Shown here: piece after piece, positions 31,137 through 46,016 of the stretch
How positions within the stretch are numbered: the stretch's first letter is position 1
Layout of the letters: every line of letters starts with the position of its first letter
Assembly (NCBI RefSeq): GCF_000341285.1
Contig: NW_005178470.1
Coordinates: 62,001-126,000 of the forward strand
Length of the DNA stretch: 64,000 nt
Origin: Galdieria sulphuraria
Lineage: Eukaryota; Rhodophyta; Bangiophyceae; Galdieriales; Galdieriaceae
Reading direction: 5' to 3'
Program-made: the position numbers and the translations under genes
The notes under the pieces: model-generated
Seen by the model: only the letters and a program-made list of their open reading frames with translations
Database searches by the model: none
Told to the model about the DNA's origin: nothing

Positions 31137-32240
31137 ATGCAGTTATTGAAAGGTCCACTCTGGTCTCTAATAACAACTGCACAAAGAAAAAGTCGAGTGT
31201 TAGATTTCAAAAGATTTCCAGACCAAAATCTCTTTACACAAACTCAACTTGAAGTAAACGAAGAAGAAACGTTCAAAGTTAGACAAAATCAACCAACAGT
31301 CGAACAGGCCAACTCAGTTGTTGACGAGACTTCACTTGACGAAAGAACTAAAACAAAATCCCGCAACAGTCATCCGACAACTCACTCGAATCATTCTGAG
31401 AGTAATTTAAAGCTAGCTTATGATAAAAACCAACAATATGATGTTGAGACGGCACTAGGTATGGTGAAGGAGTCAAGTAACGCTGGTTTTGATGAAACTA
31501 TCGAGGTAAGCTTCCTTGTCACGTTTCAACTTATTCAGTTACATACTCGTGTAGGCTTGTTTCTCGTTGAATATTGACGATCGTAAACCAGAACAACGGA
31601 TAAAGGATAAGATTTTGTATCCAGTATCACCAATAAAGCACACACTTGTTGCGGTGTTTACAAAGGATCCTCAGGAAATCGAAGCTGCCCAAGAAGCAAA
31701 AGCAGACTATATTGGATATGAAGAGTTATTGGAACGTATCAAGAAAAGACGCTTCAAGTTTTATTGGCTTGTTTCGACGCCGTCAAGTGTAAAGGGCCTT
31801 AGTTCGGTTTCGAAAATATTAGGACCACGAGGAATGATGCCGACAGAGAAAATGGGAACTCTAACTGTAGATATTGACTTGACAGTGAGAGAATTGAAAA
31901 AGGGCTATCTACGGATTGAGAACGATCCGTACGTTGTGTTTATTCCAAACATATTTTGTATCTGCTAAGCCTTTCATGTAGGGATAGTAATGTACATTCA
32001 GTTTTAGGGAAGAAAAGTTGGTCGACAGAGTCATTGCTAACCAACTGTTGCTATCTTTATGAATTCCTGTCGAGTAAGAAGCATCGAACGATAAAGAAGA
32101 ACTATTTTATGGGTTTGACACTATCGTCTACGATGGGTCCAGGTATTCGAGTGGACTTGAATTCGATTCGTGACCTTGTGAATAAGAATCAACAAGATAA
32201 GACGAAACACAGTTCTACTGAAATATCAATGCCTGCTTAG
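31137..32240 (+). CDS. Mitochondrial ribosomal protein uL1 (L1)
   Basis: Three exons (31137-31505, 31555-31928, 31982-32240; introns 49 and 53 nt) give 333 aa. The core matches bacterial L1: 'HTLVAVFTKDPQEIEAAQEA', 'ADYIGYEELLERIKKRRFKF', 'SKILGPRGMMPTEKMGTLT' and, after the last splice, 'NVHSVLGKKSW' and 'MGLTLSSTMGPGIRVDLNSI'. About 120 N-terminal residues are low-complexity and basic at the very start ('LWSLITTAQRKSRVLDFKRF'), as in a mitochondrial presequence. Red algal plastid genomes usually encode their own rpl1, so the mitochondrion is the likelier target, but this is inference. L1 binds 23S rRNA at the E-site stalk. Confidence 0.9.
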
Positions 32241-32421
32241 AGCGGAACCTACAACTTTCTTGTACTTTTTGAGCAGGACTAGAATGCGGTGTCTAGAAAA
32301 TGTGTTGATAAGATGCAGAAATGGGAGTTGTCTCATTTTCCATAACAGGTACCTTGACATGAATAGTATATACATGTTCCATGCATTTGACTGGCAAATA
32401 AACTCATCCATTTCAATTCCA

Positions 32422-34386
32422 TTAACAACTAAACATATCTATGGTTACCGGCTTTAAAATGGCGTTCGAATGCCCTTCATGGAATCGAAAACAAACATGC
32501 GTGACAGTTCTTTCGTCTCCATTTGTTGTTGAGGCATTTGAATCTACAGTAAGCCAACTATCTCGTTCTTTTTGACTTGCCAAATGTTCCACTTCACTTT
32601 CAGGGTTTTCTAATATACCAATGAGAATCGAAAGCGTTTCCATAAAAGATTGAGTTTCTGTTTGCCAAGGAGACATATCTTCAAAGTAAGACAACTGAGG
32701 AAGCGTAGGAACAAAATTCCAAGATTTATGATGCGTCAGTTGAGTCTCCATCTCATCCTCTTCTAATAAGTCCTTCGACTCCCAAGTGACTGAAATTCCA
32801 TAACAACGAAAAATCTTCGCAATTTTTTGAATAGCCTAAAGAGAAAATGGAAATATATAAGTTCATCCGTTCACTGTTAGAATGATACCTCAATGCGCTG
32901 CTTTATCTCAGTCAATTTTGATGCATTCTTGATAGAGTGATAGATAAGACTAGTTAGTCGTGGGTAAGTTTCTGCAGTTTGTTGTGTCTTATCAAATCTT
33001 GCAAAGGAAGACATCCAAGACTACACTATTGATAAACATACAGCAGTAATATGGCTCAAACTTACATTACGAAGTTCCTGGAGAGCAGCAATATTGGTTC
33101 GCATTCTTTGTTGTTCAAGTCGCTTCTCACGAAAATGCTTCACGAAATGAACTTTCCTTATCAGTTGTGTATACTTTTTAATAATAACTGCATCGATATC
33201 TTTTACAACTGATTCTATTTCATAAGAAAGAGGTCGAGATAAATTCGCAACATAGAACTGTAAATCAAATATTTCAGTCAATTGCTTCAAATCATCGCTT
33301 GTTTCTACCGCTGTCATAGCAATTGTTGGGCAAATATCTAACAAGGAATCATATTCAGCAACGGATAATCCACAAAAATATCGATAGTAAATCTGTTGTT
33401 CCTTATTTTGACATTCAAAAATACTAATCATACGATTAAAACAAGTATAGAAAGGAAAATCATGCCTCGAGATTGTCACTCACCTATTCATGATGTCTAT
33501 CATGTTACTCCTAGAGAGATCCTTAAAGTCGTCAAATTGCTGAAAGGAGACTGGCAAATATTGAAAATGGTTCTGGACAAACTGCAACTGATTTAATACC
33601 CAACGAATGTCTCCAGCTGCTGCTTCACATAAATATTTTAAAAAGTCTCTTTCTTGTTGGGATATATCGTGGCCATTGGCTTCATTTCTTTCATTGGTTA
33701 AAACTCGCATCGAACGAAATAGCAAGCTTTTCGTATCTGACTGACCAAAATGAACAATTTTGGCAAATGGACGCAAAGTTGCAAGACCTCTTGAATACGC
33801 ATCTTCGCAAATAATAACTACCCATACCGAGTTCCTAAAAATATCGTCAATCTCCCTCAATCCACTATTATTGTAGCACATACTTCAAGGCACCTGTTGA
33901 ATTAACGCCTCCTTTAGCATTATCTGACAATATCTTTATACACTTGTCTACATTAGTCACCTGGCCCGCTGCAAAAACAACATCATCCAATACAATACAA
34001 GGCGGCAACTGACTGGCAAACAAACAACTTTTATTTCTTAGAGCTTCAACTTTTGATAGAAGTGAATTCCAGCCGTTTTCTTCAATCGCACTAATATAGT
34101 GCACCTGAAAACCCACGTGCTGCAACAGCATGGGTATGGCCACAGTCTTCCCTATGCCAGGAGGGCCCCAAACGATTAAAGTATTCTTGTTTCCTTCCCA
34201 ACGTTGTGAACCTTTCCAACTGGAAACCGACTGATCAGAATCAATGAGACTGGACGAGCTTTGAACACTTTGTTTCCAACCTATGAAGGTATGTAATAGC
34301 TGACGTTGAACAGTAGCATCACCCAACAGTTCGGTTATACGGTTTGGATGATGTTTATCTACCCAAAGTTTATTGTGACTATCCAT
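32422..34386 (-). CDS. CTF18: CTF18 clamp-loader large subunit (alternative RFC)
   Basis: Five exons (34386-33884, 33834-33484, 33423-33066, 33020-32889, 32835-32422; introns 45-60 nt) give 585 aa. It opens 'KLWVDKHHPNRITELLGD', the CTF18 AAA+ entry motif. Walker A is 'VWGPPGIGKT' and the Walker B region is 'CIVLDDVVFAAG', with Val where the second acidic residue of DEVD/DEID usually stands. Sensor and lid sequences follow ('AYSRGLATLRPFAKIVHFGQ', 'AAAGDIRWVLNQLQF'). The C-terminus 'CFRFHEGHSNAILKPVTI' matches the motif of Ctf18 that binds Dcc1-Ctf8. Ctf18-RFC loads PCNA and supports sister-chromatid cohesion. It is shorter than human CHTF18 (975 aa), mostly from a reduced N-terminus. RFC5, a shared subunit, is at 52.4-53.5 kb. 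Confidence 0.9.
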
Positions 34387-34497
34387 AATGCGTTTCTTAT
34401 TGTTGCCAACTATACTCGATAAGCCATATTTGGAGATCTGAAGGCTATAGATACCCTTTGTTTGACTCTGAAAAACTGACGGAAATCCAATTTGAAT

Positions 34498-35766
34498 TCA
34501 TGAAATTTGTAACGATGAGATGTTGACTTTCAGCAAATCTCTTCGATAAAGTTGTTCCAACTGCGTCCATCCTCCTATATGTTTTTGAGATATAAAAATA
34601 TTTGGCACAGTCTTCTGTCCTGTTTTCTTCTTTAAAACTTCAAACAACTCAGCCCCATTCTCCACTTTATCCATCTCTACGAGTTTATAAGCAATGCTCA
34701 ATGCATCTAACAAAGCTTTGGCTTGCTTACAAAAGGGACAATCCGAGCGTGCAAAAATTACGATTGGCTCTTTTTCTATCAAGTTTTCTACCAACTGAGA
34801 GGCCACTTCCTCCATTCCCGTAGAAGACAAGTTACCTTTGTGCAAACCACATTCCTTTTGAATAGCTTCTTCCCACCACCATCTTCCTTCTCGTTCATGT
34901 TGATTAGGTAAAACCGGTCTAGTGCATGGTTCACATCCTATAGATATGAAACCTCTTTCATGTAACTCATTATAAGGAAGTTCTAGAGCACGAATCATCG
35001 ACCAAACTTGTTCCGAACTCCGGTTCGCAAGTGGATTCAACTTAACAAGAGATGTTCCATCTTTTCCCTGAAATGATGGATCTATCTGAATAGTCGGAAC
35101 AAATGAACGAGTACTCGGACTTTGGTCTTTCCTCTGACCTGTCATCCAAGCTCGCAATGAACTAAGCTTCTTCTTCAAGGGCTTTACCTTACGTATACCA
35201 CAGCACTCTCCATGTCCATCCTTATAGAAGGAAAACAAGCCCTTTTCTCTAACGAGAGCTTCTACTTCCTCAGCATTCGGAAATTGATATTCAATGGAAA
35301 TTTTGAAGTATTCTGAAACCTTCTCATAGAAACGATACGTTTCGGGATGCAACCGTCCAGTATCCAAAGCAAAGACTCGAAAAGGCTTGCCTGACCTCTT
35401 TGCATATTCCAACAATACAACATCTTCTGCTCCTGAAAATGCTATGGCAACTTCTTCACCAAAGGTCGATAGGGCAAAGTTGACTACTTCCTGAGGGTCT
35501 GCAACAGAAAATTGTTTTTCCAAAAGAGGAATATCCAAGTCTGCACTGGCTACACAATCTAAGGTTTCATGTTTCCTGTTCTGATAAATTATTTCTTGTT
35601 TGCTCCACTTTCGACCGTCTTTGGGACGACAAACAAGCTGCCTACTAGGCTGAGCGATAAAACCTGTTTTGGAACTCTTTTCGACAGCCGCTTTCTTTTG
35701 TGAGTAAAAAAGACTTGAAGACAACGTACTAGTAGTGTTTATATATGCCAATGGTTTCATAAACAT
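34498..35766 (-). CDS. APR: Plastid 5'-adenylylsulfate (APS) reductase with C-terminal glutaredoxin-like domain
   Basis: Single exon, 422 aa from the ATG at 35766. An earlier in-frame ATG (35886) lies inside the upstream carrier gene, so the later start is preferred. An N-terminal transit-like region ('[20 protein letters not shown]') precedes the reductase: '[18 protein letters not shown]' (PP-loop), '[15 protein letters not shown]', and the [4Fe-4S] ligands '[16 protein letters not shown]' and 'GCEPCTRPV', which distinguish APS reductases from PAPS reductases. From about residue 315, '[20 protein letters not shown]' and '[16 protein letters not shown]' form a glutaredoxin-type domain that passes electrons from glutathione. 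It makes sulfite for cysteine synthesis. Confidence 0.94.
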   Translation of the reverse strand: MFMKPLAYINTTSTLSSSLFYSQKKAAVEKSSKTGFIAQPSRQLVCRPKDGRKWSKQEIIYQNRKHETLDCVASADLDIPLLEKQFSVADPQEVVNFALSTFGEEVAIAFSGAEDVVLLEYAKRSGKPFRVFALDTGRLHPETYRFYEKVSEYFKISIEYQFPNAEEVEALVREKGLFSFYKDGHGECCGIRKVKPLKKKLSSLRAWMTGQRKDQSPSTRSFVPTIQIDPSFQGKDGTSLVKLNPLANRSSEQVWSMIRALELPYNELHERGFISIGCEPCTRPVLPNQHEREGRWWWEEAIQKECGLHKGNLSSTGMEEVASQLVENLIEKEPIVIFARSDCPFCKQAKALLDALSIAYKLVEMDKVENGAELFEVLKKKTGQKTVPNIFISQKHIGGWTQLEQLYRRDLLKVNISSLQIS

Positions 35767-35872
35767 TTGTGTGACTCGTTCCTTATTCGCGTCTCTTAAA
35801 GTTGCGACTGTGCAAACAATTCTAAAGTGAAAATTGTTTTCTAGTGATTTGTTTTTATCCGTTCTTCCATTT

Positions 35873-36854
35873 CTACTGTTTATCAAGTTTGGTTTCCTTT
35901 CTTGCTCGTATCAGTTCCTTTACTTGATCGCCTCCAAACACCATTACACAAGTAAGATAGACACCTAATCCAATTCTAGGAGTTACACCTCGATAGAAAC
36001 CTAATATTCCGTTCTTTTTATAAATATATTTAGCACAAGTGAATATATTCATTTTCTCCGGACGATCAGCGGCCTTGAGTTGACTTTGCATTTCTATTCG
36101 AATAACTTCGATGGGTTGATTCCAACAAGCAAGTGCACCACCAACAACACTTGCACCCAGTTCTTCCCATTTTGATAACTTTCTGTCCTTATCCTTACCC
36201 TTGAAAAGTGTTTCAGTAATTCTTGCAAGACCAAATCTGGAACCCCAATTGGTTGCTTGTCTAACTGCAACTGCTGTTACTCCACGATATACTCCAGATA
36301 TTCCTTTGGTTCGAAATACTTCCTTTGCAACTTGTAGTGTAGACAAATCCTTTCCAGCTCCTGTCTTATCACGCGTAACTTCTACTGTTTTCATAAATGT
36401 ACAAAACCCCATCGTAGTATAAGCTTGTGCCACACCACCAAATACGCCTCCTGCTGTATCTGAGATAGTTTGAGAAAAGCCTAAAGAAGCAATAAAACTA
36501 GAAGCTTCATTTTGCGCCAGGAATAAAACACCGCCCTTTGTACTAGCCTCAATCCAGGCCCAAGGAATGAGTCCTTGATAAAAACCTGATAAACCTCCTC
36601 TAGAATAGATGGTTTTCAAAGCTGAAATCATACTGTCCTTTCGATTGGCTAAGCAAGGCATACAGTATTTTCAACACTCATCAGAAATATTTCGAGTTGT
36701 CATACATACCAGCAAGTTGTGTTTTAATAACTTCAAAAGGCTGTCCCAAAGTCGTTACTTCAAACAACTGAAGAGCTGCACCTACTCCAATATTGGACCA
36801 TACAATAGGTTTCCGCATAGGACGCTCTTGAACTTGCAAAGGTGATGATTCCAT
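35873..36854 (-). CDS. YHM2-type mitochondrial citrate/oxoglutarate carrier
   Basis: Two exons (36854-36710, 36648-35873; intron 61 nt) give 306 aa. The sequence follows fungal Yhm2 closely: '[20 protein letters not shown]', '[20 protein letters not shown]', '[20 protein letters not shown]', '[17 protein letters not shown]' and '[15 protein letters not shown]'. The three mitochondrial-carrier repeats carry modified Px[D/E]xx[K/R] motifs (QPFEVIK, 'MGFCTFMKT', QPIEVIR), the pattern typical of this subfamily. Yhm2 exchanges citrate for 2-oxoglutarate across the inner membrane and supports cytosolic NADPH. The start codon is only 18 nt after the stop of the phosphatase gene on the same strand, and the stop lies 106 nt before the APS reductase start. 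Confidence 0.92.
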
Positions 36855-36872
36855 CCTTAACCAACACAAGAT

Positions 36873-38049
36873 TCACGACGCGTCGAAATTCCGTGTCAAA
36901 CAATCAAACAAAAACCGAAATTGTTCAGCAGTTTGAATCATTCCAGGCCGCCTTTTGCGTATTTGTACAACAGTTTCCGATACGAGGTTGACTAGAAAGT
37001 CTGCAATTTCTTCCTTGTCTGCACCTTTATCCACAAGGGCTTTCAATCTCTAAATGAAAAACACATATGACTGTATAACTTTATAAAAATTGAAATGGAC
37101 TCACTTGCAAGAAAGAATGAGAAGAAAGATACCGCCGAAGAATATCTAAAGTACAAAACACTCCTGTTCGTCCTATTCCAGCACTGCATATATTCAAGTC
37201 GTGTTTCTGAAAGTCTTATGCGACTCATTACCTGCAATGGACGACTAGAGATTTTCCCAGCCGGTGCTTTTCTACTTGCTCTAATAAGAATGTAAAGGAA
37301 CTTTTCTCTGTAGGTATTCCGTGGTCTGGCCAACCGTTGTACTGAAACTGATATACAAGTCTATCTTCCACCTGTCCATCCGATAACTTGTGATAAAGTC
37401 GAATATGTCGTAGAATAACGGACTTTTCTGCAACTACGACTTCATCTTCCAAAAAAAGTTGAATACAACCAAGACTCCATACTTCTTGCTCCTTAGTTGG
37501 CCAATAAACGTCACATTTTGACTGAGTCTTTGAAATCAACTATTGTCCTCCAACCAAACCAAAAATAATACTTACCATCCCTCTTTCTACCAAACGAGTG
37601 ACCATAACAATAATATTAGTTTCCTCTTGTAATACCATATGCCAAAACTCTTTCGTACAACTCTTAATAGGTGCTTGGGTTGCGATGTAGATTCTATCAT
37701 CTCCGGGAAAAATATCAGAAATATAAGAAGCGTTCAGATATACCGATTCCACAGAATCACAACACTTTACAGTAACACAATATTCATCGCAAGGAACTAC
37801 ATCAACATATCTATTTTTAAGTTGGTTGTTTGGTAGCTTTGCAATGGTAAAGGTTTGTTCCTTTTTCAACTTTCTACTCAACTCCTCCACACGCTGGCTG
37901 AAGTAATTAGCTACATTCTATTACACTAGGAAGCAACCTACTTGAAATTCTTTCACAAACCAAGAAGGAGTATCGCCTTGAGGTTGGTTTTTGGAGGATA
38001 AGAGATAAGCCAACGATTCTTTTAAAGGCAACGAGAAGAGAATGGACAT
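36873..38049 (-). CDS. Classical protein tyrosine phosphatase, five exons
   Basis: Exons 38049-37942, 37893-37576, 37539-37232, 37183-37105 and 37049-36873 give 329 aa. Introns are 48, 36, 48 and 55 nt; the 36-nt one is the shortest I place in the window. PTP motifs come in order: 'KNRYVDVVPCDEY', 'YLNASYI', 'YIATQAP', 'FWHMVLQEETNIIVMVTRLV', the WPD loop 'YNGWPDHGIPTE', and across the fourth exon the signature 'VVHCSAGIGRTG' (Cys nucleophile, Arg), then 'RRPGMIQTAEQFRFLFD'. All catalytic residues are present. The gene is soluble, without a membrane segment or extra domain, so the cellular substrate cannot be guessed. Its start is 24 bp from the divergent helicase start. Confidence 0.93.
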
Positions 38050-38073
38050 TTTCAATTGGTGAAAAATAATTTT
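38050..38073. promoter_or_regulatory. 24-bp gap between divergent start codons
   Basis: The phosphatase ATG (minus strand) and helicase ATG (plus strand) are separated by 24 bp. Core promoters and 5' UTRs must therefore overlap each other's coding sequence, or one start codon is farther in than I place it. Confidence 0.5.
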
Positions 38074-40864
38074 ATGAATGAAACCATTCGCGGTAGTAAC
38101 TTTGTTCAGAACAACTCAACCAACATAAGTGACCTCGTGCTGAGCTGGAAAATATCTCAACTCACTGCAGAATGTTTGAGAAATGAGGAGAATTCCTTTC
38201 AATGTTCTCCTGCTCTGGAATTCACGTCGGAAGAGGAATATAAGAAATTCTTTCGACAGTTGATTCAGCACGATCTCAAATCGTCTATTGTTGCTGCTTT
38301 AGAGAATTGTCGAAAACATTGGGAAAGAAAGAGTACAGTTAGAGATAACTTGAGAAAAGAGGCGAAATGTTTCAGTTTGGAAAATGGCGCCACAAGTATG
38401 TTTGTTTTCTCAGGTACCATTCAACGCGCGCAACTACGAAAGAAATACTTGTATTTAGATGTGTTACTATTTCCGGAAAAAGAGTCTGTAGTGAATATCA
38501 ATGAGGGCGATATCTTGGTTGTTTTTTCTGGAGATGTTTTCTCATGGCAGACTTTATGTGAAAGTTCTTTATTTCTTGTTGACAGAGTTTTCAATCAAAG
38601 ACCAGAGGGAAGTCTTTTGATTAGAATTCGACTTCCTGAGTATCAGATATCCTCTATCAACTTTTCGTTACCTCCGTTAAATGGGAATAACTTTTCGGAA
38701 ACTCGTCAACGCAGCCGTGAACAAGGTGAAATAAGTGAAGTGTACATCAAAGTTATTGGTTCAGTTGTTACGGCATCAAGAGAATTTCTAGCAGTAGAGA
38801 ATCTAAGTAAATATGCTTTGAAATTGGAGATACTGAAACCTTCTCAATGTGAAGGCTTACGTTTTTCTATTGGATGTTTGAAAGGTCCCAATCCAAAATT
38901 TCAAAGGATTATGGCAGTTGTAGATAAAGTTAGTAGTTCGTGGCAATTAAATGCTTCACAATATGAAGCAGTTGCTTCCTGTGTAACTAGTTCAACTGGA
39001 TTTCATTTAATTCAGGGTCCTCCAGGAACAGGAAAGACAAATACTTTGTTGGCTATTCTCAATGTACTTCATGTATACGGTTATCAACTGTATTATGACA
39101 GCCTTATAGAGAATTGGTATCAACGGAATGGGCATCAGACATACTCTTTGGATACAGATTCTGTTTCTTCAAGTACTTTATTGTCAGGCTTATTAGGCTC
39201 ATTAGATCAGACACTTGGTTCTCTTTCAAGAAGTATAAGGAAGCCACGAGTAATGATTTGTGCGCCTTCCAATGCAGCTGTGGACGAAGCGATGTCGAAG
39301 TTATTGCAACACAGCTTTGTTGACGTTGACGGAAATCAGTATCAGCCAGAAATGATTCGTATGGGTGCCAATGAACGCGTATCAGAAGCAACAAAGGCAC
39401 TAACTGCAGAAAGACAGGCACTTGTCTTTTATAATCAATTTTGCTCGAATTCTTGCAATCATGAACAATATTGTGTCGATGAAGACTTGAAAAAGAAATG
39501 GTTAGTTCAATGGAATGAAGAATATCGAAACTGTAGAATGAGGTTTGAAAAATGCTCCTCTAAAGAAAAGGTTAGTCAGAATGTTGTTTTTTTGATGAAG
39601 CCTTTGAATGGATGGATTCAATAGAAAATGGAAAATTATGAAAGATTGGAACAGTTGCAAAGAGATTTGAATAGACTTACCTTGGTATTTTCTAAAGAGA
39701 GGTCAAAGGATCAAATTATATCCGAACTTACTTTATCTTATGTGAAAACTGCACAAATTGTGTTTTGTACCTTGTCTGGAGCATTTTTGTTGTTCTCTTT
39801 AAGTGGAAATTCTGCCATATCGCATACAAGGAATCAAATGGATAAATATTTTTGGTTTGATACAGTCATTATTGATGAAGCTGCACAGGCAACAGAACCT
39901 GCGTGTTTGATTCCATTTCTATTTCAGATTAAAAGATGTGTTTTAATTGGTGATCCTCAACAGTTGCCAGCTACAGTATTTAGTTGTGGAGACTTGGGTA
40001 CAGCTTATGGTCAAAGTTTATTGGAACGTTTCTGTCGAGTTGGTCGACCTGTTATCATGTTGGACACTCAATATCGAATGCATCCTGCAATTAGTTTATT
40101 TCCCAATCAATATTTTTATCAAGGTCTTTTGAAAAATGACACTTCTGTGTGTAATGACAACCGATCACATATATGTCACAGTGATTTCTTGAAGCCTCTA
40201 TTAGGTATATCATTCTTGTGTCTGGCTGCATTCATTTATACTCGATTGGTTAGGTCCTTATGCTGTGATTGATATTTCGGATGGGAAAGAATTTCGTTCT
40301 TCTTCAAGTGGCTCATTTTATAACGAAAAGGAAGCAGATATTATAGCTCGTATATACAAATATTTTCAACACAAGTACTTACCAAAGGAAACTAATGAAA
40401 CGAATACACCTTTTAAAAAGAGAGTTGGAATTGTAACACCTTATAGGCGTCAACTTCTATCGCTCAGGCAAGCATTTGAGAAACATCATATTTCTTTGAG
40501 AGGCGTAGAGATTGACTCTGTGGATGCATTCCAAGGCAGAGAAAAAGATTGGATAATTCTCAGCTGTGTTCGATGTAGTTTCGAAAAAGGAATTGGCTTT
40601 GTTCGAGATATTCGTCGAATGAATGTTGCCATAACTCGAGCAAAGTATTCTTTACTCATTGTTGGAAATATGAAAGCTTTATCTCATCATTCAACAGATT
40701 GGTTCGCACTGGTAGAGAATGCCAAACAAAGAGGTGTATTATTGAATGGGACAGCCATTATCGAGAATTTGGACACTCAAAGAGCTGTGTCTATAAAGGA
40801 ACGAAAGCGTCCCTTATACAAAAGCCGGTTCAGTCAAGCTGTAAAATACGAAAAGCATTCTTGA
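38074..40864 (+). CDS. Sen1/senataxin-like superfamily 1 (Upf1-like) helicase
   Basis: Three exons (38074-39570, 39625-40204, 40254-40864; introns 54 and 49 nt) give 895 aa. SF1B motifs: '[19 protein letters not shown]' (Walker A), 'VMICAPSNAAVDEAMSKLL' (Ia), 'VIIDEAAQATEPACLIP' (DEAA), 'LIGDPQQLPATVFS' (III), 'MLDTQYRMHPAISLFPNQYF' (IV), 'IDSVDAFQGREKDWIILSCV' (V) and 'RRMNVAITRAKYSLLIVGN' (VI). The 'GSLLERF...GRPVIMLDTQYRMHP' context resembles Sen1/senataxin more than Upf1 (no CH zinc domain at the N-terminus). Sen1-type enzymes unwind RNA:DNA hybrids and end noncoding transcription in the nucleus. The N-terminal 330 residues include a beta-rich region and no known domain. Confidence 0.9.
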
Positions 40865-40894
40865 AATAGTCTATCTATCCATCTTTTGTTGATC

Positions 40895-41807
40895 ATGGGA
40901 TCCTCTCCTTTTGGTTTATACTGTGGACAACTTTCTCACCGGTTTGTTGGCAACCGTCAAACTAACTGTCTTTATCTCACTAGCCTTTCTGTGCTAGTCG
41001 ATTTGTTCCTGCGAAAAACTTTTTTGTCTATCGACTATTTATGTTATATTTTGACTTGGACTTGTTACGACATTCATATCTTGCCTATTGTTGGCCTCTC
41101 TTTTCTTATTGGGGCCCTGCTTTGGTTTGGTTTCGTTGTCAGGATTATTTAAACTCGCAGTCTCTTGAAGAGTTGAGCAGTAAAGTGAGAAAAATAGTAT
41201 CCGAAAAAGTACACAAAAATATAAATGGACCTGTAAGGTTATTGACTCATCCTAGATATTTTGGTGTTTCTTTTAACCCTGTGAGTTTTTTCTATGTTTT
41301 TGATGAATCGGGTAAATATTTAGAAGCAGTCGTTGCTCTTATCAGTAATATTCCGTGGTTAGAGTCACATATTGAAGTACTTGTTCCTAAAGAGACTCAG
41401 TATGATGCTTCGTTGTCTTCGTCATTGATAGTTATGAAGAGTCACCCGAAAGCATTTCATGTATCTCCGTTTCTTCCAATGGAAAATATAGAATACAACT
41501 GGTGTTTTTCCAATCCAATTGAAAACTTGAGAGTGACGACGCTTCTGAAACATCAACAGCACAACATTCTGTTTGCAAGTCTAGATTTAGAGAGACATGC
41601 TTGGTCACTGTTATCGTTGCTGATATTTTTGTTTCGTTATCCATTCATGACATGGAAAGTTATTTTTGCTATTCACTGGGTACGCATCTCGTTTTTGACA
41701 TGCTTAGAAGACTAACATCAAATGACGATATAAAGGAAGCTTATCAATTATGGAAAAGAAAATTTCCATTTTATTCACATCCAAACAATAGTCAAAATGG
41801 TAAGTAG
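40895..41807 (+). CDS. DUF1365 (COG3496) family protein, fatty-acid modification cluster
   Basis: Three exons (40895-40941, 40998-41679, 41736-41807; both introns 56 nt) give 266 aa. Splicing is needed to build the family N-terminus 'LYCGQLSHRRFVPAKNFFVY' and 'RLFMLYFDLDLL', and the C-terminus 'AYQLWKRKFPFYSHP'. The core 'GPVRLLTHPRYFGVSFNPVS' and 'FHVSPFLPMENIEYNW' is diagnostic of DUF1365. In bacteria this family lies in operons with FAD oxidoreductases (COG2907) and cyclopropane fatty acid synthases (COG2230); both occur next door here, fused. The biochemical role is unproven, presumed in modifying membrane-lipid acyl chains. The start is 30 bp after the helicase stop on the same strand. 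Confidence 0.92.
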
Positions 41808-41917
41808 TGTATACTGTGCCACTGAGAGAAAGCAATGTAATGAGTATGGCTAGTGTGGTCCCGAATGATAGATTTTTTCAGCTCATGGTTTTATTGAATA
41901 TGACATAGCTATCCATA

Positions 41918-44764
<2,847 letters not shown>

Positions 44765-46016
44765 ATGGAGAGGAACATGTCTAACCTCAAATGGAACCCC
44801 ATCTCTCGAGTTCTTACTATAGGTCTCCATTTGGTTCATACTGGAAAAGTTCCCGATGGATTGATAAGATGGATCATTCGTAGACTTTGTGAGTCACGAC
44901 TAAAACAACTTGAAAGGAAGAATGTGGAGTCGGACTATGAATATATTCAGGTAAGTTGCTATTTCCAGTCAGTCGATTCTACTCAAAAAGAACGTTTAGC
45001 AATTTATTCAAGAAATAAAAACTTATCCAGTGGCAGTTTTGACCGAGAAAGCCAACGAACAACACTATGAACTACCACCAGAATTCTTCCAGTTGGTACT
45101 TGGAAGACACTTGAAATATTCAGGTTGTTATTTTCCAAGTCCTTATTGTAGTTTAGAGGAGGCAGAGAGATATACTTTGAATCTCTATTTGGAACGAGCA
45201 AAGATAGAAAGTGGTCAAGATATTTTAGACTTGGGTTGTGGTTGGGGATCCTTTACTTTATTTGTAGCAGAGAAGTATCCCACCTGTAATATTATTGCTG
45301 TCAGTAATTCTGCACTTCAACAAAATTATATTGAAAGTATTTGTCAACAAAAAGGCTTTCAGAATGTGAAAGTTATCAAAGCAGATATTTGCGAATGGTA
45401 TACAAAACCTGAACAGTTTGATCGAATCGTATCTGTAGAAATGTTTGAGCATATGAAGAATTATCCACTTTTATTAGAAAAAGTTGCCAATTGGTTAAAA
45501 CCGCAAGGATTATTGTTTCTTCATATATTTTGTCATCGTTTGTTTCCTTATCATTTTGAAAGTGATGGAGAACTCAATTGGATGGGAAGATATTTCTTCA
45601 GTGGTGGAACGATGCCGAGTGCTTCTTTATTACTATATTTTCAAGTAGGAAAATATATATATATCAACTCAGAAAATTCTGAATATATATTTGTGTGTAT
45701 ATAGGAACATCTTCAAGTTGTTCAGCAATGGGCAATGAATGGAAAGCATTATGCGCAAACTAGTGAACATTGGTTGCTTAGAATGGATAATCATAGAGAA
45801 GAAATTATGAATATTTTACAAAAGACTTATCAAAATTCTCAGGAAGCTCTGAAANGGTTTCATTATTGGAGAATATTTTGGATGGCTTGTGCTGAACTAT
45901 TCGGTTATGGAGATGGAAATGAATGGTTTGTTACACATCTACTCTGGAAAAAGAATTCGTCCGCCACAAAGAAAACATGCAGTGTCTCTAAACATTTAAA
46001 CAAAGCTCTCTCGTGA
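44765..46016 (+). CDS. Coclaurine-N-methyltransferase-like / CFA-synthase-superfamily SAM methyltransferase
   Basis: Three exons (44765-44950, 45000-45644, 45705-46016; introns 49 and 60 nt) give 380 aa. It matches plant CNMT and its algal relatives along the full length: '[20 protein letters not shown]', '[20 protein letters not shown]' (SAM motif I), '[19 protein letters not shown]', '[20 protein letters not shown]' and '[20 protein letters not shown]'. In plants the family methylates isoquinoline amines; algal members have no known alkaloid substrate, and its position suggests a fatty-acid or amine role in the same pathway as the fusion gene. One base is ambiguous (n at 45855), affecting one residue. 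The stop overlaps the convergent SerB-like gene by 21 bp. Confidence 0.88.

Noticed and set aside
35767-35886. APS reductase starting at the earlier ATG 35886
   Set aside because: This would overlap the carrier coding region and add residues unlike a transit peptide; the ATG at 35766 fits better.
41041-41715. DUF1365 gene starting at the internal ATG 41041
   Set aside because: Splicing from 40895 restores the conserved family N-terminus, and a further intron replaces the apparent stop at 41715.
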